A stretch of DNA of 50,625 nucleotides from Acidobacteriaceae bacterium (GCA_019244055.1 JAFATG010000304.1:1-50625), one strand, 5' to 3'; numbered from the stretch's first letter, positions 33,501 to 43,926 are shown. Notes: generated by a model not told the origin, from the letters alone. Numbers and translations are program-made.

Positions 33501-36239
33501 CTACGCGGTTCGCTGAACTTCGGCCTTGCTTTCGTCGGCAATAGCCGCCTGAGCCGCAGCGAGGCGTGCGATCGGCACGCGGTACGGCGAACAGGAAACG
33601 TAATTCATTCCGATGCGATAGCAGAACTCGACTGAACTCGGTTCGCCGCCGTGCTCACCACAGATACCGACTTCCAAGTCCGGTCGCGCCTTGCGGCCCA
33701 GCTTTACTGCGTGCTCGATGATCTTGCCGACTCCGTCCTGGTCGAGAACGGCGAACGGGTCTGCTTTAAAGATCTTCAGCTTTTCATATTGGCTGGAGAA
33801 CTTGGTGTAATCGTCACGTGAGAGGCCCATGGTGGTTTGCGTCAGATCGTTCGTGCCGAAGCTGAAGAATTCGGCTTCGCGCGCGACCTCATCGGCGGTC
33901 AGGGCCGCGCGCGGAATTTCGATCATGGTGCCCACGTAGTACTTGAGATCCTTAAGGCCGCCGTTTCCAAGAACTTCCTCGGCCACTCGCACGACGATTG
34001 CCTTTTGATTCTCCAACTCTTTGACGTTGCCGACGAGCGGGATCATCACTTCCGGAATGACCTTGATGCCCTTCTTTGCAACTTGTACAGTGGCTTCGAA
34101 GATGGCACGGGCCTGCATCTCGGTGACCTCCGGATACGTGATCCCAAGCCGGCATCCGCGATGGCCGAGCATGGGATTGAACTCGTGCAGCTCCTCCACA
34201 CGATGGAGCAGCTCTGGAAGGTATTTCTTTAACTCACCGGCGCCAACTCCATAACTGGCAGCCACTTCCCTCTTTTGCTTGAAGCTCGCGGAGGGCAGCT
34301 TCGCGATGTCCACCATCAGGTTCTCTCGCTTGGGCAGGAACTCGTGAAGCGGTGGATCCAGCGTGCGAATTACGACCGGGAATCCGTCCATCGCCTCAAA
34401 GAGACCCGCGAAATCCTTCCTCTGCATGGGAAGGAGCTTCTGCAAAGCCTTTTTGCGGGTCTTCTCATCGCGGGCCAGAATCATGGCCTGCATGTGAGGG
34501 ATACGATCCTCTGCGAAGAACATGTGCTCCGTGCGGCACAGGCCAATGCCTTCCGCACCGAAGAGTCGCGCCTGTTTGGCATCGCGCGGGATATCCGCAT
34601 TCGCCCGGACGCCGAATTTGCCCCGGAACTCGTCCGCCCACTCCATGAAAGTCGCGAAATAATGCGATTTCGGGTCGGGCTCGTTGGTCTTGCATTGGCC
34701 GAGGTAGACTTCACCCGAACTGCCGTCGAGAGAAACCCAGTCGCCTTCCTTGAGCGTTATGCTCTTGCCGCCGACAACGATGATGGCTCGTTTAGCGCCT
34801 TCGTTAACGCTGACGGTAGACGCGCCCACGACACAGGGGCGGCCCATTCCTCGCGCCACGACGGCGGCGTGACTGGTGAGCCCGCCGACTGCAGTCAGAA
34901 TGCCTTTTGAGACGTCCATGCCGTGAATATCATCGGGCGTGGTTTCCTTGCGAACCAGGATGACTGGGCCCTTGTTGGCGAGCTCGACGGCATCTTCCGA
35001 CGAAAAAGCCACACGGCCCACTGCGGCACCAGGCGAGGCCGGCAGACCCGTAGCGATTTTCTGCAAACTGCTGCGCGTTGTAAGGTCGAGCACCGGATGG
35101 AGCAGTTGGTCTAGCTGATTGGGCGCGACACGTTGAACAGCTTCCCGCTTGGAGATCAGACCTTCTCCCACCATGTCGACGGCAATTCGCACGGCGGCGG
35201 GACCGGTCCGCTTGCCGTTGCGCGTCTGCAGCATGTAAAGCTTGCCTTCTTCGATGGTGAATTCGAAATCCTGGACGTCACGATAGTGCTTCTCCAGATT
35301 TGAGGTGATGGACCGGAGCTGGTTGTAGGCGTCCGGCATCACTTGCTCTAATTCGGCGATCGGCTGCGGCGTACGGATGCCAGCCACCACATCCTCGCCT
35401 TGCGCATTCACAAGGAATTCGCCATAGAAAGTCTTTTCGCCGGTAGATGGGTTACGAGTGAAGCCGACGCCCGTTCCGGAAGTATCGCCCATGTTGCCGA
35501 AGACCATGGCCTGCACATTCGCGGCCGTGCCGATGGAATCCGGAATTTTTTCCATGCGGCGGTAGTAGATGGCTTTCGGGGTGTTCCAGGAGTGGAACAC
35601 GGCATCACGCGCGAGTAGCAGTTGCTCCAGCGGGTTCTGTGGAAATTCCTTGCCGGTCTCCTTCTTTACAAGCTTCTTGTACTCGCCAATGATGGCCTGC
35701 AGGTCGCGGGCGCTGAGATCCGTGTCGAGCTTGGCTTTGGCCTTTTCCTTACGCGCATCGAAAATGTGGTCGAACTTGGCCATGTCGATGTGTAGCGCGA
35801 CTTCACCGAACATCTGAATAAAACGGCGGTAACAATCGTAAGCGAAACGCGCATTACCGGTCTTCTTGGCTAACGCCTCCGTCGACTCATCATTCAGGCC
35901 GAGGTTCAAGATAGTATTCATCATGCCCGGCATCGAGAACTTCGCGCCGGAGCGAACACTCACAAGCAGCGGGTCATCGCCCGCGCCCAGCTTCTTGCCC
36001 ATCTGACGCTCTAATTTCTCGAGCGCCTGATGAATCTGTTCATCTACTTCTGCCGGAACTTTGTTGCCATTTTCGAAGAACAAAGTGCAGACTTCGGTCG
36101 AGATCGTAAATCCCGGGGGGACGGGTACGCCTGCTTTACTCATTTCGGCGAGGCCTGCGCCTTTACCGCCGAGCACATCGCGCATTTTCCCATCGCCGTC
36201 GGCCGAGCCTCCGCCGAACGAATAAACGTGTTTCTTCAT
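33501..36239 (-). CDS. ppdK: Pyruvate phosphate dikinase
   Basis: A 912-residue enzyme, the normal length, that converts pyruvate, ATP and phosphate to phosphoenolpyruvate, AMP and pyrophosphate, reversibly. N-terminal nucleotide-binding domain starts at FGGGSADGDGKMRDVLGGKGAGLAEM. The phosphohistidine is in GGLTSHAAVVARGMGRPCV. The C-terminal barrel carries the catalytic cysteine loop CGEHGGEPSS. I place the start at the ATG 36239, giving MKKHVYSFGGG as in relatives; an upstream in-frame start would add 29 residues. It is 55 bases downstream of glyS, in the recO-glyQ-glyS-ppdK group. Confidence 0.97.
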   Translation of the reverse strand: MKKHVYSFGGGSADGDGKMRDVLGGKGAGLAEMSKAGVPVPPGFTISTEVCTLFFENGNKVPAEVDEQIHQALEKLERQMGKKLGAGDDPLLVSVRSGAKFSMPGMMNTILNLGLNDESTEALAKKTGNARFAYDCYRRFIQMFGEVALHIDMAKFDHIFDARKEKAKAKLDTDLSARDLQAIIGEYKKLVKKETGKEFPQNPLEQLLLARDAVFHSWNTPKAIYYRRMEKIPDSIGTAANVQAMVFGNMGDTSGTGVGFTRNPSTGEKTFYGEFLVNAQGEDVVAGIRTPQPIAELEQVMPDAYNQLRSITSNLEKHYRDVQDFEFTIEEGKLYMLQTRNGKRTGPAAVRIAVDMVGEGLISKREAVQRVAPNQLDQLLHPVLDLTTRSSLQKIATGLPASPGAAVGRVAFSSEDAVELANKGPVILVRKETTPDDIHGMDVSKGILTAVGGLTSHAAVVARGMGRPCVVGASTVSVNEGAKRAIIVVGGKSITLKEGDWVSLDGSSGEVYLGQCKTNEPDPKSHYFATFMEWADEFRGKFGVRANADIPRDAKQARLFGAEGIGLCRTEHMFFAEDRIPHMQAMILARDEKTRKKALQKLLPMQRKDFAGLFEAMDGFPVVIRTLDPPLHEFLPKRENLMVDIAKLPSASFKQKREVAASYGVGAGELKKYLPELLHRVEELHEFNPMLGHRGCRLGITYPEVTEMQARAIFEATVQVAKKGIKVIPEVMIPLVGNVKELENQKAIVVRVAEEVLGNGGLKDLKYYVGTMIEIPRAALTADEVAREAEFFSFGTNDLTQTTMGLSRDDYTKFSSQYEKLKIFKADPFAVLDQDGVGKIIEHAVKLGRKARPDLEVGICGEHGGEPSSVEFCYRIGMNYVSCSPYRVPIARLAAAQAAIADESKAEVQRTA

Positions 36240-36294
36240 AACGAACTTTCTATCTCCTGACTCCGCGTGTGAGCGCTGTGTTCTCTTTGCGGCA

Positions 36295-38286
36295 TTAAGC
36301 GCTTGCGCCGCCGCCTTGGGTGACAATTTCTGAAAAATCCGCGATGGTGGAGAATTCCGTCAAAAGGCTGTAGAGCAGAGCTAGACGATTCTGCCGTATC
36401 GCCGGATCTGGATCGTTTACAAGAATTTTATCGAAGAAGAGATCCACCTGAGGCCGTAGCGAAGCGATGCTTGCGAGGTTCTCGCGATAGGAACCGTTCT
36501 TCTTTGTTATTTCCCGCACTCGCAGGAAGGCTTGATGAAGGTCCTGCTCGGGGCCTGGTTTCAGCAGAGCGGGATCGGGCTGGCCAGCCGTCTCGACCTG
36601 TGCCTGTTTCAGAATGTTCTTGATTCGCTTGAAACTAGCGGCTAGCGGCTCGAAGTCCTCTGTCGGCCGTATGAAATGGATTCCATCGGCGCGGTCCGCG
36701 AGATCGGGCAGGGTCGTCAGCGGCGCCGCTAGTACGGCGCTCACCTCGTCATAAGCGTAACCGAGCACATCGCGCAAGTAGAATTGCATTCGTTCCCGGA
36801 AAAATGCGCTGAGCTCGTCACTGTCGATGAACTTTGACAGCTCTAGCGGGAGCCGCGCTTCGAAGAGAATCTTGATGATGCCCTGAGCGGCTCGGCGCAG
36901 CGCGAACGGGTCTTTGGAGCCGGTCGGGATCAGCCCAATCCTGAAGCATTCGCGAAGAGTATCCAGCTTGTCCGCGATCGAAAGAACTTTCCCTTCGAGC
37001 GTGCGCGGAATCGAATCCTCCATGCTGACGGGCTTGTAATGGTCATAAATCGCTGTAGCGACGCCCTTCGGCTCACGCTGCGCTTCCGCATAGAGGCCGC
37101 CGCCGACGCCTTGGAGCTCGGTGAATTCCTTGACCATCTCGGTGGTGAGGTCGCATTTCGAGAGCAGGGCAGCGCGCTCCGTGGTTGCTACATCAGCGCC
37201 CAATTGGGTTGCGAGCTGTGATGCGAGTTCCACGACGCGATCGGTCTTGTCCTTATAGCTTCCGAGCCTTGCCTGAAACGTTACTTTTTGGAGATCGGAA
37301 ACGCGGTCGCGTAGCGGCTTCTGCTGGTCCGCCTGCCAAAAGAACCGAGCGTCATTGAAACGAGCACGCAGCACGCGTTCGTTACCCCGGCGGATCAGGC
37401 CCTCGGGATCGCCGTCGGTGTTCGTCACGGCCACGAACTGCGGCGCGAGAGAGCCATCCTCGTTTAATACCGAGAAATAATGCTGGTGGTGCCGCATGAC
37501 GGTCGCCAGGATCTCCTTCGGGAGTTCGAGGTACGATGCATCGAAGCTGCCGCGGATCGGAGTCGGAAATTCCGTCAGGTAGACCAGGGTTTCGAGCAGT
37601 TCATTATCGGGCTGAATGCTTTTAGCGACACCCGCCTCAATCTTTCGCCGCCGCTCGTCGGCACGCACGATCACGAAATTGTCGCGGAGAATCTGTTCGT
37701 ATGAGCCAATCGTGACCGGAAGTGGATCCTTCGAGCCAAGAATTCGATGGCCGCGGGTCGTATTGCCGGAGCGAACGCCCGCCAATTCAAACGGTACAAC
37801 CTCATCGTTGTGCAGCGCCAAAATCCACCGAATCGGTCGAATAAAGCGAATCCCACCCTGTCCCGTCCAGCACATCGACTTCGGCCAGTTAATTCGCGCG
37901 ACGACATCGGGTATGACAGAAGAGAGAACTGCCGCAGCCACCTCGCCTTTGTGAGTGACTACCGCATAGTAGCGCTGGCCTTTCGCATCCGTTTCACGCC
38001 GGAGCGCTTCAACTGTCGTGTTTTGCTTTTTTGCAAATCCTTGCGCGGCCTTTTCGCCGGCGGAAACGTAAGGTCCGGCCACCACCTCTTCCACGTCGGC
38101 TATCCGATCGTCAAGGCCGCGAACGCGCAAGGTCAGACGTCGCGGCGTGCCGTCGAGGAGATCGATCGTGCCGCGCAGCTTGCCCGTCTGCGAGGATTGA
38201 TAATTTTCGCGGAGGCTTTCCAGCGCGAGCCGGATCATCCAATCCGGAATCTCTTCGGTGCCGATTTCGAGTAGGAAATCGCCCAT
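36295..38286 (-). CDS. glyS: Glycyl-tRNA synthetase beta subunit
   Basis: A 663-residue subunit of the alpha2beta2 enzyme that charges tRNA-Gly. The N-terminal FLLEIGTEEIPDWM, the middle EDSIPRTLEGKVLSIADKLDTL HD-like segment and the C-terminal anticodon-binding helices (NRLALLYSLLTEFSTIADFSEI) are typical. Its ATG overlaps the glyQ stop by one base (TAATG), so translation is coupled. Length is normal. Confidence 0.97.
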   Translation of the reverse strand: MGDFLLEIGTEEIPDWMIRLALESLRENYQSSQTGKLRGTIDLLDGTPRRLTLRVRGLDDRIADVEEVVAGPYVSAGEKAAQGFAKKQNTTVEALRRETDAKGQRYYAVVTHKGEVAAAVLSSVIPDVVARINWPKSMCWTGQGGIRFIRPIRWILALHNDEVVPFELAGVRSGNTTRGHRILGSKDPLPVTIGSYEQILRDNFVIVRADERRRKIEAGVAKSIQPDNELLETLVYLTEFPTPIRGSFDASYLELPKEILATVMRHHQHYFSVLNEDGSLAPQFVAVTNTDGDPEGLIRRGNERVLRARFNDARFFWQADQQKPLRDRVSDLQKVTFQARLGSYKDKTDRVVELASQLATQLGADVATTERAALLSKCDLTTEMVKEFTELQGVGGGLYAEAQREPKGVATAIYDHYKPVSMEDSIPRTLEGKVLSIADKLDTLRECFRIGLIPTGSKDPFALRRAAQGIIKILFEARLPLELSKFIDSDELSAFFRERMQFYLRDVLGYAYDEVSAVLAAPLTTLPDLADRADGIHFIRPTEDFEPLAASFKRIKNILKQAQVETAGQPDPALLKPGPEQDLHQAFLRVREITKKNGSYRENLASIASLRPQVDLFFDKILVNDPDPAIRQNRLALLYSLLTEFSTIADFSEIVTQGGGASA

Positions 38287-39179
38287 TACGCAGCCGCACT
38301 CTCTCTGGGGTTATGCTGCTCACACCAAGCCTGTGCCACTCCGACGGCGAGCTTCCGAACGCGGGCGATGATGCCAACCCGCTCCGTTACGCTGATGGCG
38401 CCTCGCGCATCGAGCAGATTAAATAGATGCGAGCACTTCAGAACCTGATCGTACGTCGCCAAAACAGGAAAGCGCTCCTTGTCCGTGCTCGCCCGAAAGA
38501 GTTCTAACAGTCGCTGGCCTTCCCGTTCGTGCAACTCAAATTCGCGCCAAAGGGCCGCCACGTCGGCAAGCTCGAAGTTGTAGATCGAAAACTGCTGCTC
38601 CTCGGCGGAGCGCACATCAGCGTACTTGAAGCCTGGCGCCCACTGGATCTCATACACACTTTCGACGTTCTGAAGAAAAGCGACAATGCGCTCAAGGCCA
38701 TAAGTGATCTCGGCCGGCACTAAGTCGAGATCCATCCCGCCGCACTGCTGAAAATAGGTAAATTGCGTGATCTCCAGACCGTCGAGCATGACCTGCCAGC
38801 CGATACCCCAGGCTCCCAAAGTTGGTGATTCCCAATTGTCTTCCTCAAACTTGATGTCGTGCTTTCGCAGATCGATGCCGATCGCTTCAAGACTCCCTAG
38901 GTACTGGTCGATCACATCGTCCGGCGTCGGTTTCAGGATGACTTGTAATTGCTGGTGCTTGTAAAGGCGGTTCGGATTCTGACCGTAGCGACCGTCCGCT
39001 GGGCGGCGGCTAGGCTGGACATAAGCCACTTTGTAAGGTTTGGGTCCAAGCACACGGAGAAAGGTCTCCGGCGCCATGGTTCCCGCGCCGACCTCGAGGT
39101 CATAGGGTTCCTGAATGATTGCGCCCCGGTCCGCCCAATACCGCTTTAACTTGACGATTGTGTCTTGAAAGGAGTCCAT
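38286..39179 (-). CDS. glyQ: Glycyl-tRNA synthetase alpha subunit
   Basis: A 297-residue catalytic subunit for glycyl-tRNA formation. The class II synthetase motifs are visible: [18 protein letters not shown], the [18 protein letters not shown] arginine motif and the closing [11 protein letters not shown]-like [12 protein letters not shown]. The ATG at 39179 gives [15 protein letters not shown], the family N-terminus; the frame is open 37 codons further but has no reason to be used. It begins 5 bases after the recO stop. Confidence 0.97.
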   Translation of the reverse strand: MDSFQDTIVKLKRYWADRGAIIQEPYDLEVGAGTMAPETFLRVLGPKPYKVAYVQPSRRPADGRYGQNPNRLYKHQQLQVILKPTPDDVIDQYLGSLEAIGIDLRKHDIKFEEDNWESPTLGAWGIGWQVMLDGLEITQFTYFQQCGGMDLDLVPAEITYGLERIVAFLQNVESVYEIQWAPGFKYADVRSAEEQQFSIYNFELADVAALWREFELHEREGQRLLELFRASTDKERFPVLATYDQVLKCSHLFNLLDARGAISVTERVGIIARVRKLAVGVAQAWCEQHNPRESAAA

Positions 39180-39184
39180 TCTGA

Positions 39185-39844
39185 TTAAAGGGCCTCGAGC
39201 AGCGCCGGTGTTTGGAAGCGCCGTTCCGCGTGTTCTTCCATCCGTCGAATCAGAAAGCGGCGAAGGTCCAGAGCCGTGTCCTTGCACCAAGTGCGCGCAG
39301 GCAACTCCGAAATGTGTGTTCTCAACATTGCTCCGGCAAGCTCGCGGGAGGTCGCTGACAGGTTGCGATCGGGGTGGTCCGTGAGATCCGGCAGGAAACC
39401 GGAGAGCCGCGTCGCCCAGAGCGAAAAATAGGTGATCGCCGCCCAGATTGCACCCGGCGCCCGCTCATGCATGTAATCGAGAATGGCGGTCAGCAATCGG
39501 AAGAAGCGCTCGTTCGGCTCATGCGGCGGAAGCATGTGATCACTGACCTCGACGATATAGTCGAGTGCAACGGTGGCGTCGAACTCGTTCAGAAGATCAA
39601 ATTGCGATTGCAGCAAATCGCATGAGTTGAGATTGACGAGTTCTCGCGTTTCCTTTTGTGAATACGATAAGTTCACGAGCGACAGCCGTTCCAGACCCGA
39701 TCCGAAATTACTCTTGGGTTTCCGCGCCCGCCTCGCCACCCCGCGGAGCTTACCCTGGTCGCGAGTGAAAAAACTTACGATGAGATCCGACTCGCGGAAT
39801 GGGTAAGTACGAAGAACATAGGTTTCACTCACCCGAGCCGGCAT
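39185..39844 (-). CDS. recO: DNA repair protein RecO
   Basis: A 219-residue mediator that helps RecR load RecA on SSB-coated gaps. The N-terminal OB-fold is recognisable ([40 protein letters not shown]) and the C-terminal part is helical. I choose the ATG at 39844, giving [11 protein letters not shown]; the frame is open further upstream without family similarity. The four-cysteine zinc finger present in many RecO proteins is not visible, so it belongs to the zinc-less type or has lost it. It heads the minus-strand recO-glyQ-glyS-ppdK group. Confidence 0.92.
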   Translation of the reverse strand: MPARVSETYVLRTYPFRESDLIVSFFTRDQGKLRGVARRARKPKSNFGSGLERLSLVNLSYSQKETRELVNLNSCDLLQSQFDLLNEFDATVALDYIVEVSDHMLPPHEPNERFFRLLTAILDYMHERAPGAIWAAITYFSLWATRLSGFLPDLTDHPDRNLSATSRELAGAMLRTHISELPARTWCKDTALDLRRFLIRRMEEHAERRFQTPALLEAL

Positions 39845-39932
39845 GACGAATTGGGCCGGTGCCAAGCGAATTGCAGCCGGTGGAATTTTCAGAGTAACAA
39901 AACGCGGAAGGAAGCTATGGAAGAATGGCATT

Positions 39933-41129
39933 TTGCTCCGCACCATTGTTGCCCTCTCGCTGCTGTATCTTTTCGGAGTTGTCGCGTTTGCGCAAACCTC
40001 TGAGCAGACCCCTCGCCTCCTGCTCACATCCCAGCGACTACGGCGATTGAAGCGTGACCGTCAGCGCCAGACGATACGCTGGACGAACTTCGAAAATCGC
40101 GTGCAATCGGCTCCGGATTCTCCGCAGCGGGGATTTGAGCTAGCACTGTTCTATGCGATCACCGGTGATGAGGCGAAGGGGAGGGAAGCGTGGCATTGGG
40201 CTCTGGCGCATTCTTGCGAGCGGAGGCAGGTGGCTCTGGTCCTCGATTGGGCCGGTGGATTGGGTCCGGCGGAGGAAAAACAGCGGCTCGGGAGCGGGAG
40301 CTGTCCCTCGGATCACGCAGGGCCTGAGCAAGAGTTGCGAGACACGCTCTTCATGGATATTGCAATGGGTCGCGTCAACGAACTCACAGAGCCCTTGAAA
40401 GAGAAGATCCTGGAGCCGATCGAAAAGGGTGAGGACGTAGACTCGGCCGAGCTTTACGCCCTCAGCGAATCACTGATTGCTGTGAGAACCAATTTCCACG
40501 AAGATGTTCGAGAAGGAGCGCCGGACGTATTCCGCCAGTTACCCGCTGAATTGCTCTTGCGTCTCAAGCCGCCTCAGGTGGACAATCCGGGCTGGGTCAC
40601 TCATATCGCGGCGCTCGCCCTGGTTGGCGTTGATCCCGATCTTCAGAACGCCCAATTCCTGCAAGGCTGGGCGATGGAGGACCGGCAGATGATTTCTGAG
40701 GGTCCGGGTGTGGCGTATGAGTTCTTGTGGGCTGATCCGTACCTTCCGGGCATCGGATATCAGAGTTTAGATCCTTGGGTGTATCAATCGGCTGGCCGGC
40801 TCTTTGCTCGAACCGACTGGACCAATGATGCCTGCTGGATCGCTATTTCGGCGGCGGGCCTGCAACAGCAACATTGCCCGCCTGGGCTGGATCACGCGAC
40901 GTCCCAATTCGGCCACCTTACACTGGTCCCGGCTACCGGCCCTTGCACCGAGATACCGCCTCCTAAGAACAATGAATGGGTGATTATCTGGAGGCTTCCC
41001 GCGCGACAGAAAATGCTCGTTACGCAAGGTAAGACGAAGCATACAGCCGAGACCGACGCCGCCGGAATGTGGCTCATCGGCTCGGAGTTAGCAGGAAAGG
41101 CCTGTATCGAGCACAGAGGAGAGCGCTGA
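39933..41129 (+). CDS. Secreted protein with heparinase-like N-terminal region
   Basis: A 398-residue exported protein. The TTG at 39933, with GGAAG about 9 bases upstream, begins directly at a signal peptide (residues 1-20, core TIVALSLLYLFGVVAFA); an ATG at 39843 would overlap recO and add 30 implausible residues. The start of the mature part (LLLTSQRLRRLKRDRQRQTIRWTNFE, then a GFELALFYAITGDE segment) resembles the alpha-toroid lead-in of heparinase II/III-like polysaccharide lyases, but the catalytic beta-sandwich is not clear. Role unknown. Not in an operon with efp, 69 bases away. Confidence 0.7.
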   Translation: MLRTIVALSLLYLFGVVAFAQTSEQTPRLLLTSQRLRRLKRDRQRQTIRWTNFENRVQSAPDSPQRGFELALFYAITGDEAKGREAWHWALAHSCERRQVALVLDWAGGLGPAEEKQRLGSGSCPSDHAGPEQELRDTLFMDIAMGRVNELTEPLKEKILEPIEKGEDVDSAELYALSESLIAVRTNFHEDVREGAPDVFRQLPAELLLRLKPPQVDNPGWVTHIAALALVGVDPDLQNAQFLQGWAMEDRQMISEGPGVAYEFLWADPYLPGIGYQSLDPWVYQSAGRLFARTDWTNDACWIAISAAGLQQQHCPPGLDHATSQFGHLTLVPATGPCTEIPPPKNNEWVIIWRLPARQKMLVTQGKTKHTAETDAAGMWLIGSELAGKACIEHRGER

Positions 41130-41157
41130 TCCCTTGTTAGACTTAAGGTTTCCGCAG

Positions 41158-41175
41158 GCGCATAGTTCTGTGCGC
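41158..41175 (+). other. Small hairpin upstream of efp
   Basis: GCGCATA and TGTGCGC can form a 7-bp stem (one G-U pair) with a GTTC loop, 24 bases before the efp start. It ends the gap after the heparinase-like gene. A GGGGAG stretch follows and may be the efp ribosome-binding site. No T-run follows directly, so a terminator role is weak. Confidence 0.35.
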
Positions 41176-41198
41176 AAAAGGGGAGTTTTTATCCAGTC

Positions 41199-41756
41199 AT
41201 GATTGCAGCGACACAACTGCGCCCCGGTATGGTGGTGAAGTTTAATAGCGAGCTTTTTTCGGTCTTCAGCATGGTTCACCGTACGCCCGGTAACCTGAGA
41301 GGCTTCGTGCAGGCGAAGATGCGAAATCTCCGGTCGGGATCCATGATCGAGCATCGCTTTTCGTCAGAAGACAAGGTCGAGAGGGTCGCTCTCGACGAGC
41401 ATCAGATGGAGTATCTCTACGACGACGGCGAATACTTCTATTTCATGAATACCGAGACGTTCGAGCAGATGCACTTGACGAAGGACATGCTTGGCGACGG
41501 CGTCATGTACCTGATCCCTCAACTGCAAGTGAACGTTGAATTCTACGAAGGGAAACCGATCAGCGTCGAACTACCACCCAGCGTGCAAATGACAGTTGTC
41601 GAGACCGAGCCGGGCTTAAAAGGCGCGACGGTCTCAAACGTCACCAAACCGGCGAAGATGGAGACCGGCCTTATGGTCCAGGTGCCTCCGTTTATCAATC
41701 AGGGCGAAAAGATCCGCGTCAGCACTGCGGACGGCAGCTACCAGGAACGCGCCTAG
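41199..41756 (+). CDS. efp: Elongation factor P
   Basis: A 185-residue, three-domain translation factor that relieves ribosome stalling at polyproline. KOW-like domain 1, the middle [19 protein letters not shown], and the end [19 protein letters not shown] with [10 protein letters not shown]-like [14 protein letters not shown] are typical. The domain 1 loop reads H27-R-T-P-G-N32-L-R34-G-F, so the position aligned with the modified lysine K34 of E. coli is an asparagine, with an arginine two residues later. No EpmA, EpmB or EarP gene is nearby. Start ATG is the normal one. Its stop TAG shares the palindromic CTAG (41753-41756) with the stop of the convergent epimerase. Confidence 0.95.
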   Translation: MIAATQLRPGMVVKFNSELFSVFSMVHRTPGNLRGFVQAKMRNLRSGSMIEHRFSSEDKVERVALDEHQMEYLYDDGEYFYFMNTETFEQMHLTKDMLGDGVMYLIPQLQVNVEFYEGKPISVELPPSVQMTVVETEPGLKGATVSNVTKPAKMETGLMVQVPPFINQGEKIRVSTADGSYQERA

Positions 41757-42625
41757 CTGTTAAAGTAATCCTTTAAATAGTTATAGCTTTTTCCGAGACT
41801 CGCAATGGGATCGCCCGGCGTTTGATCCTGCTCGACAAAGTAATTCTCGACGCCTGCGGCATCTGCGGCCTTGAGAATGGCGGGAAAGTCAAGCGAGCCG
41901 CTCCCAACTTCTTTGAAAGCGTCCTTCGGCACATTCTCGTTGTATTGAGTCTTCGTGAAGTTTCGGGCTTTGTCCTTCAAATGAACCAGCAACACGCGTC
42001 CCGAGTACTTGTTGAGGATCTCCACTGGGTTATGGCCTCCCGCGCTGGCCCAAAACACATCGAGTTCGAGTGAAACAACGCCCTTCTCCGTGTTGCTCAT
42101 CAGAATGTCGAGACCAGTGGTTCCATTCATCGGTTGATATTCAAAGGCATGGTTGTGATAGCACAGCTTCAGATTCGTAGCTGTCGCTTTCTGTCCCGCT
42201 TTGTTCAGCTTCTCGGCCAGATTTTTGAACATATCCGGACCGCCCCGCTGGGCCGGCGGAATGTAGGGAACCACGACGTATTGAAAGCCGCGCTCTTTGA
42301 TGTCGGCCAGGGTTCGATCGAGATCAGCGCTGCCTTCCATAAATATCGAAGTATCGACGTGGATGCTCACGGGTTTCAGACTGGTCTTCTGCAGCGCCGC
42401 CATGATCTGGTCAAGGCCGGCATAAGTCGCTTCCACTTCCTGGTACCCGATGTCCTGTATGGCTTTGAGAGTAGCGACCGGATCTTTCATGATTACGTTC
42501 CGCACAGTGTAGAGCTGGACGCCCAGGTTGCTGGAGCGCAGCCGCGCTCTGCCGTAGAAAAGCTTGCTGGCTGGGAGCAACGCGGCACTTGTGGCGACAA
42601 AGGTACGGCGGGAAAGTGGTGACAT
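41753..42625 (-). CDS. Tat-exported sugar phosphate isomerase/epimerase-like protein
   Basis: A 290-residue AP-endonuclease-2/xylose-isomerase-like TIM barrel. The first 27 residues form a twin-arginine signal ([16 protein letters not shown]), so it is exported folded and probably with a bound metal. The barrel is recognisable from [20 protein letters not shown] and [15 protein letters not shown], with metal-ligand-like glutamates, [17 protein letters not shown] and HLKDKARN. Such proteins isomerise or epimerise sugars, but the substrate is unknown. It overlaps efp by 4 bases at the stops. Confidence 0.88.
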   Translation of the reverse strand: MSPLSRRTFVATSAALLPASKLFYGRARLRSSNLGVQLYTVRNVIMKDPVATLKAIQDIGYQEVEATYAGLDQIMAALQKTSLKPVSIHVDTSIFMEGSADLDRTLADIKERGFQYVVVPYIPPAQRGGPDMFKNLAEKLNKAGQKATATNLKLCYHNHAFEYQPMNGTTGLDILMSNTEKGVVSLELDVFWASAGGHNPVEILNKYSGRVLLVHLKDKARNFTKTQYNENVPKDAFKEVGSGSLDFPAILKAADAAGVENYFVEQDQTPGDPIASLGKSYNYLKDYFNS

Positions 42626-42639
42626 GACTTCAATACTAT

Positions 42640-43926
42640 CTACCTTGCGACGGGGCTATGAGGGTCAGGCGCTGGGACCGGCTCTGTTTGCCACTCGGCC
42701 TTGAAGCCAGGGCGCAGATGGACGTGGCTTGAATCGATCAGAATTGTCCCATCCTGCAGTTCATCCAGGGCCGATTTGGACTTCTCGCCGTAAAAGGCAT
42801 AGAGCAGGTGCATTTCCTTGGTCGTGGGTTCATGCCTGGTTCGCATTTTGTAGCGATGATTCCCGGACTCCAGACGGCGGAACTCGATCTTCACTCTGCA
42901 ATACTTTTGAGGCCGGAAACGCGTTTCCAATTGGGTCACGACCCCGCTCACAACAGCTCCACGCGGAATTACCTCATCGCCATCGCGCACCGGATCCAGC
43001 AATACACCTTTCACCGAATCGCCGCTGTACCCACTCTCGTCATCAATGCCGGAGCTGAGCGCGATGTGCAGATGGAGACCCGGTGGAAGCACAGCTTCTG
43101 ATCCGGGCAGAGGGGCTGAATCGGGGATCGGTTGGGGTTTCTCGGAGGTCTCGAAACGCAACGTCGATTCGGCTCGAAACTCATGGCAATCCGAATACTC
43201 GCCGCGGCTGACGGTGAAAATATGCGATTCATCTTCGAGTTGCAGGACGAACGCCGCTGGTATGAGAGCGTCTCTTCCCGAAAGTCGTGCGAGTTGATAC
43301 CTAACCTCGGTTCTGGCCGACTGAATACTGGAATTGAAGGGAACGTCGTAAGGAGTCACTTCCAGGGTGGCGAGTTGCAGGTTGGATTTGTTAACCGTAA
43401 AGGAGCCGCGGAAGGGCACAGTGACCCAGCCCCCTCCAGTCTTGTACATCTGATATCGCGTGACGCGCGAGCCAACGTCGTATGTGAAGCGATAGGCGTC
43501 CGCTTGGCCTAATGGCTGATCCATGAACTCGATCCCCGGGATCAGGAAAATATTTCGCAGATAGCCGATGAACTGGCCCGAAGAAATGGGACCGCTTCGA
43601 ACCACCTCACCTACTTCGGAGGATGAGAATAGGTTCGATCCGTGCCAGGAATAGAGTTCTTTGCCTTCCGAGACTTCGACGTCGAGCCGCAGCCGATCGT
43701 GTAACAGCTCATTATCTGGCTTGATAATGGTGTCTGGACCGTGTGTCGCCAGCTCGAAACCGGTGTCACGGTAATAGGCACGATCGAGAGTTTCGAGGCA
43801 GGCGTAATTCGCGGTCTCTGAGATTTGTTCAAGGATGTTCCGTTTGACTGAAGAGAGGATTTGGTTGGAGTCGTCGGCGGCCATGCAGATCGTAATAAGC
43901 AACAGCGAAATACTCAGACCGCGCAT
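42640..43926 (-). CDS. Secreted protein of unknown function
   Basis: A 428-residue exported protein. Residues 1-16 are a signal peptide. The body is mostly beta, with paired EVSEGKELYSWHGSNLFSSSEV and ETLDRAYYRDTG segments, a GVWLLD-like middle and a basic strand-rich end. Repeats or catalytic motifs are not evident. The type of protein, with an N-terminal ETANYACLETLDR, recurs in acidobacterial genomes, but I know no function. It follows the epimerase-like gene upstream on the same strand, 14 bases apart, so the two may be co-transcribed. Confidence 0.72.
   Translation of the reverse strand: MRGLSISLLLITICMAADDSNQILSSVKRNILEQISETANYACLETLDRAYYRDTGFELATHGPDTIIKPDNELLHDRLRLDVEVSEGKELYSWHGSNLFSSSEVGEVVRSGPISSGQFIGYLRNIFLIPGIEFMDQPLGQADAYRFTYDVGSRVTRYQMYKTGGGWVTVPFRGSFTVNKSNLQLATLEVTPYDVPFNSSIQSARTEVRYQLARLSGRDALIPAAFVLQLEDESHIFTVSRGEYSDCHEFRAESTLRFETSEKPQPIPDSAPLPGSEAVLPPGLHLHIALSSGIDDESGYSGDSVKGVLLDPVRDGDEVIPRGAVVSGVVTQLETRFRPQKYCRVKIEFRRLESGNHRYKMRTRHEPTTKEMHLLYAFYGEKSKSALDELQDGTILIDSSHVHLRPGFKAEWQTEPVPAPDPHSPVAR

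Noticed and set aside
38031-38426. Plus-strand frame across the glyQ/glyS junction
   Set aside because: Antisense to both synthetase subunits, arginine-rich as expected for a shadow frame.
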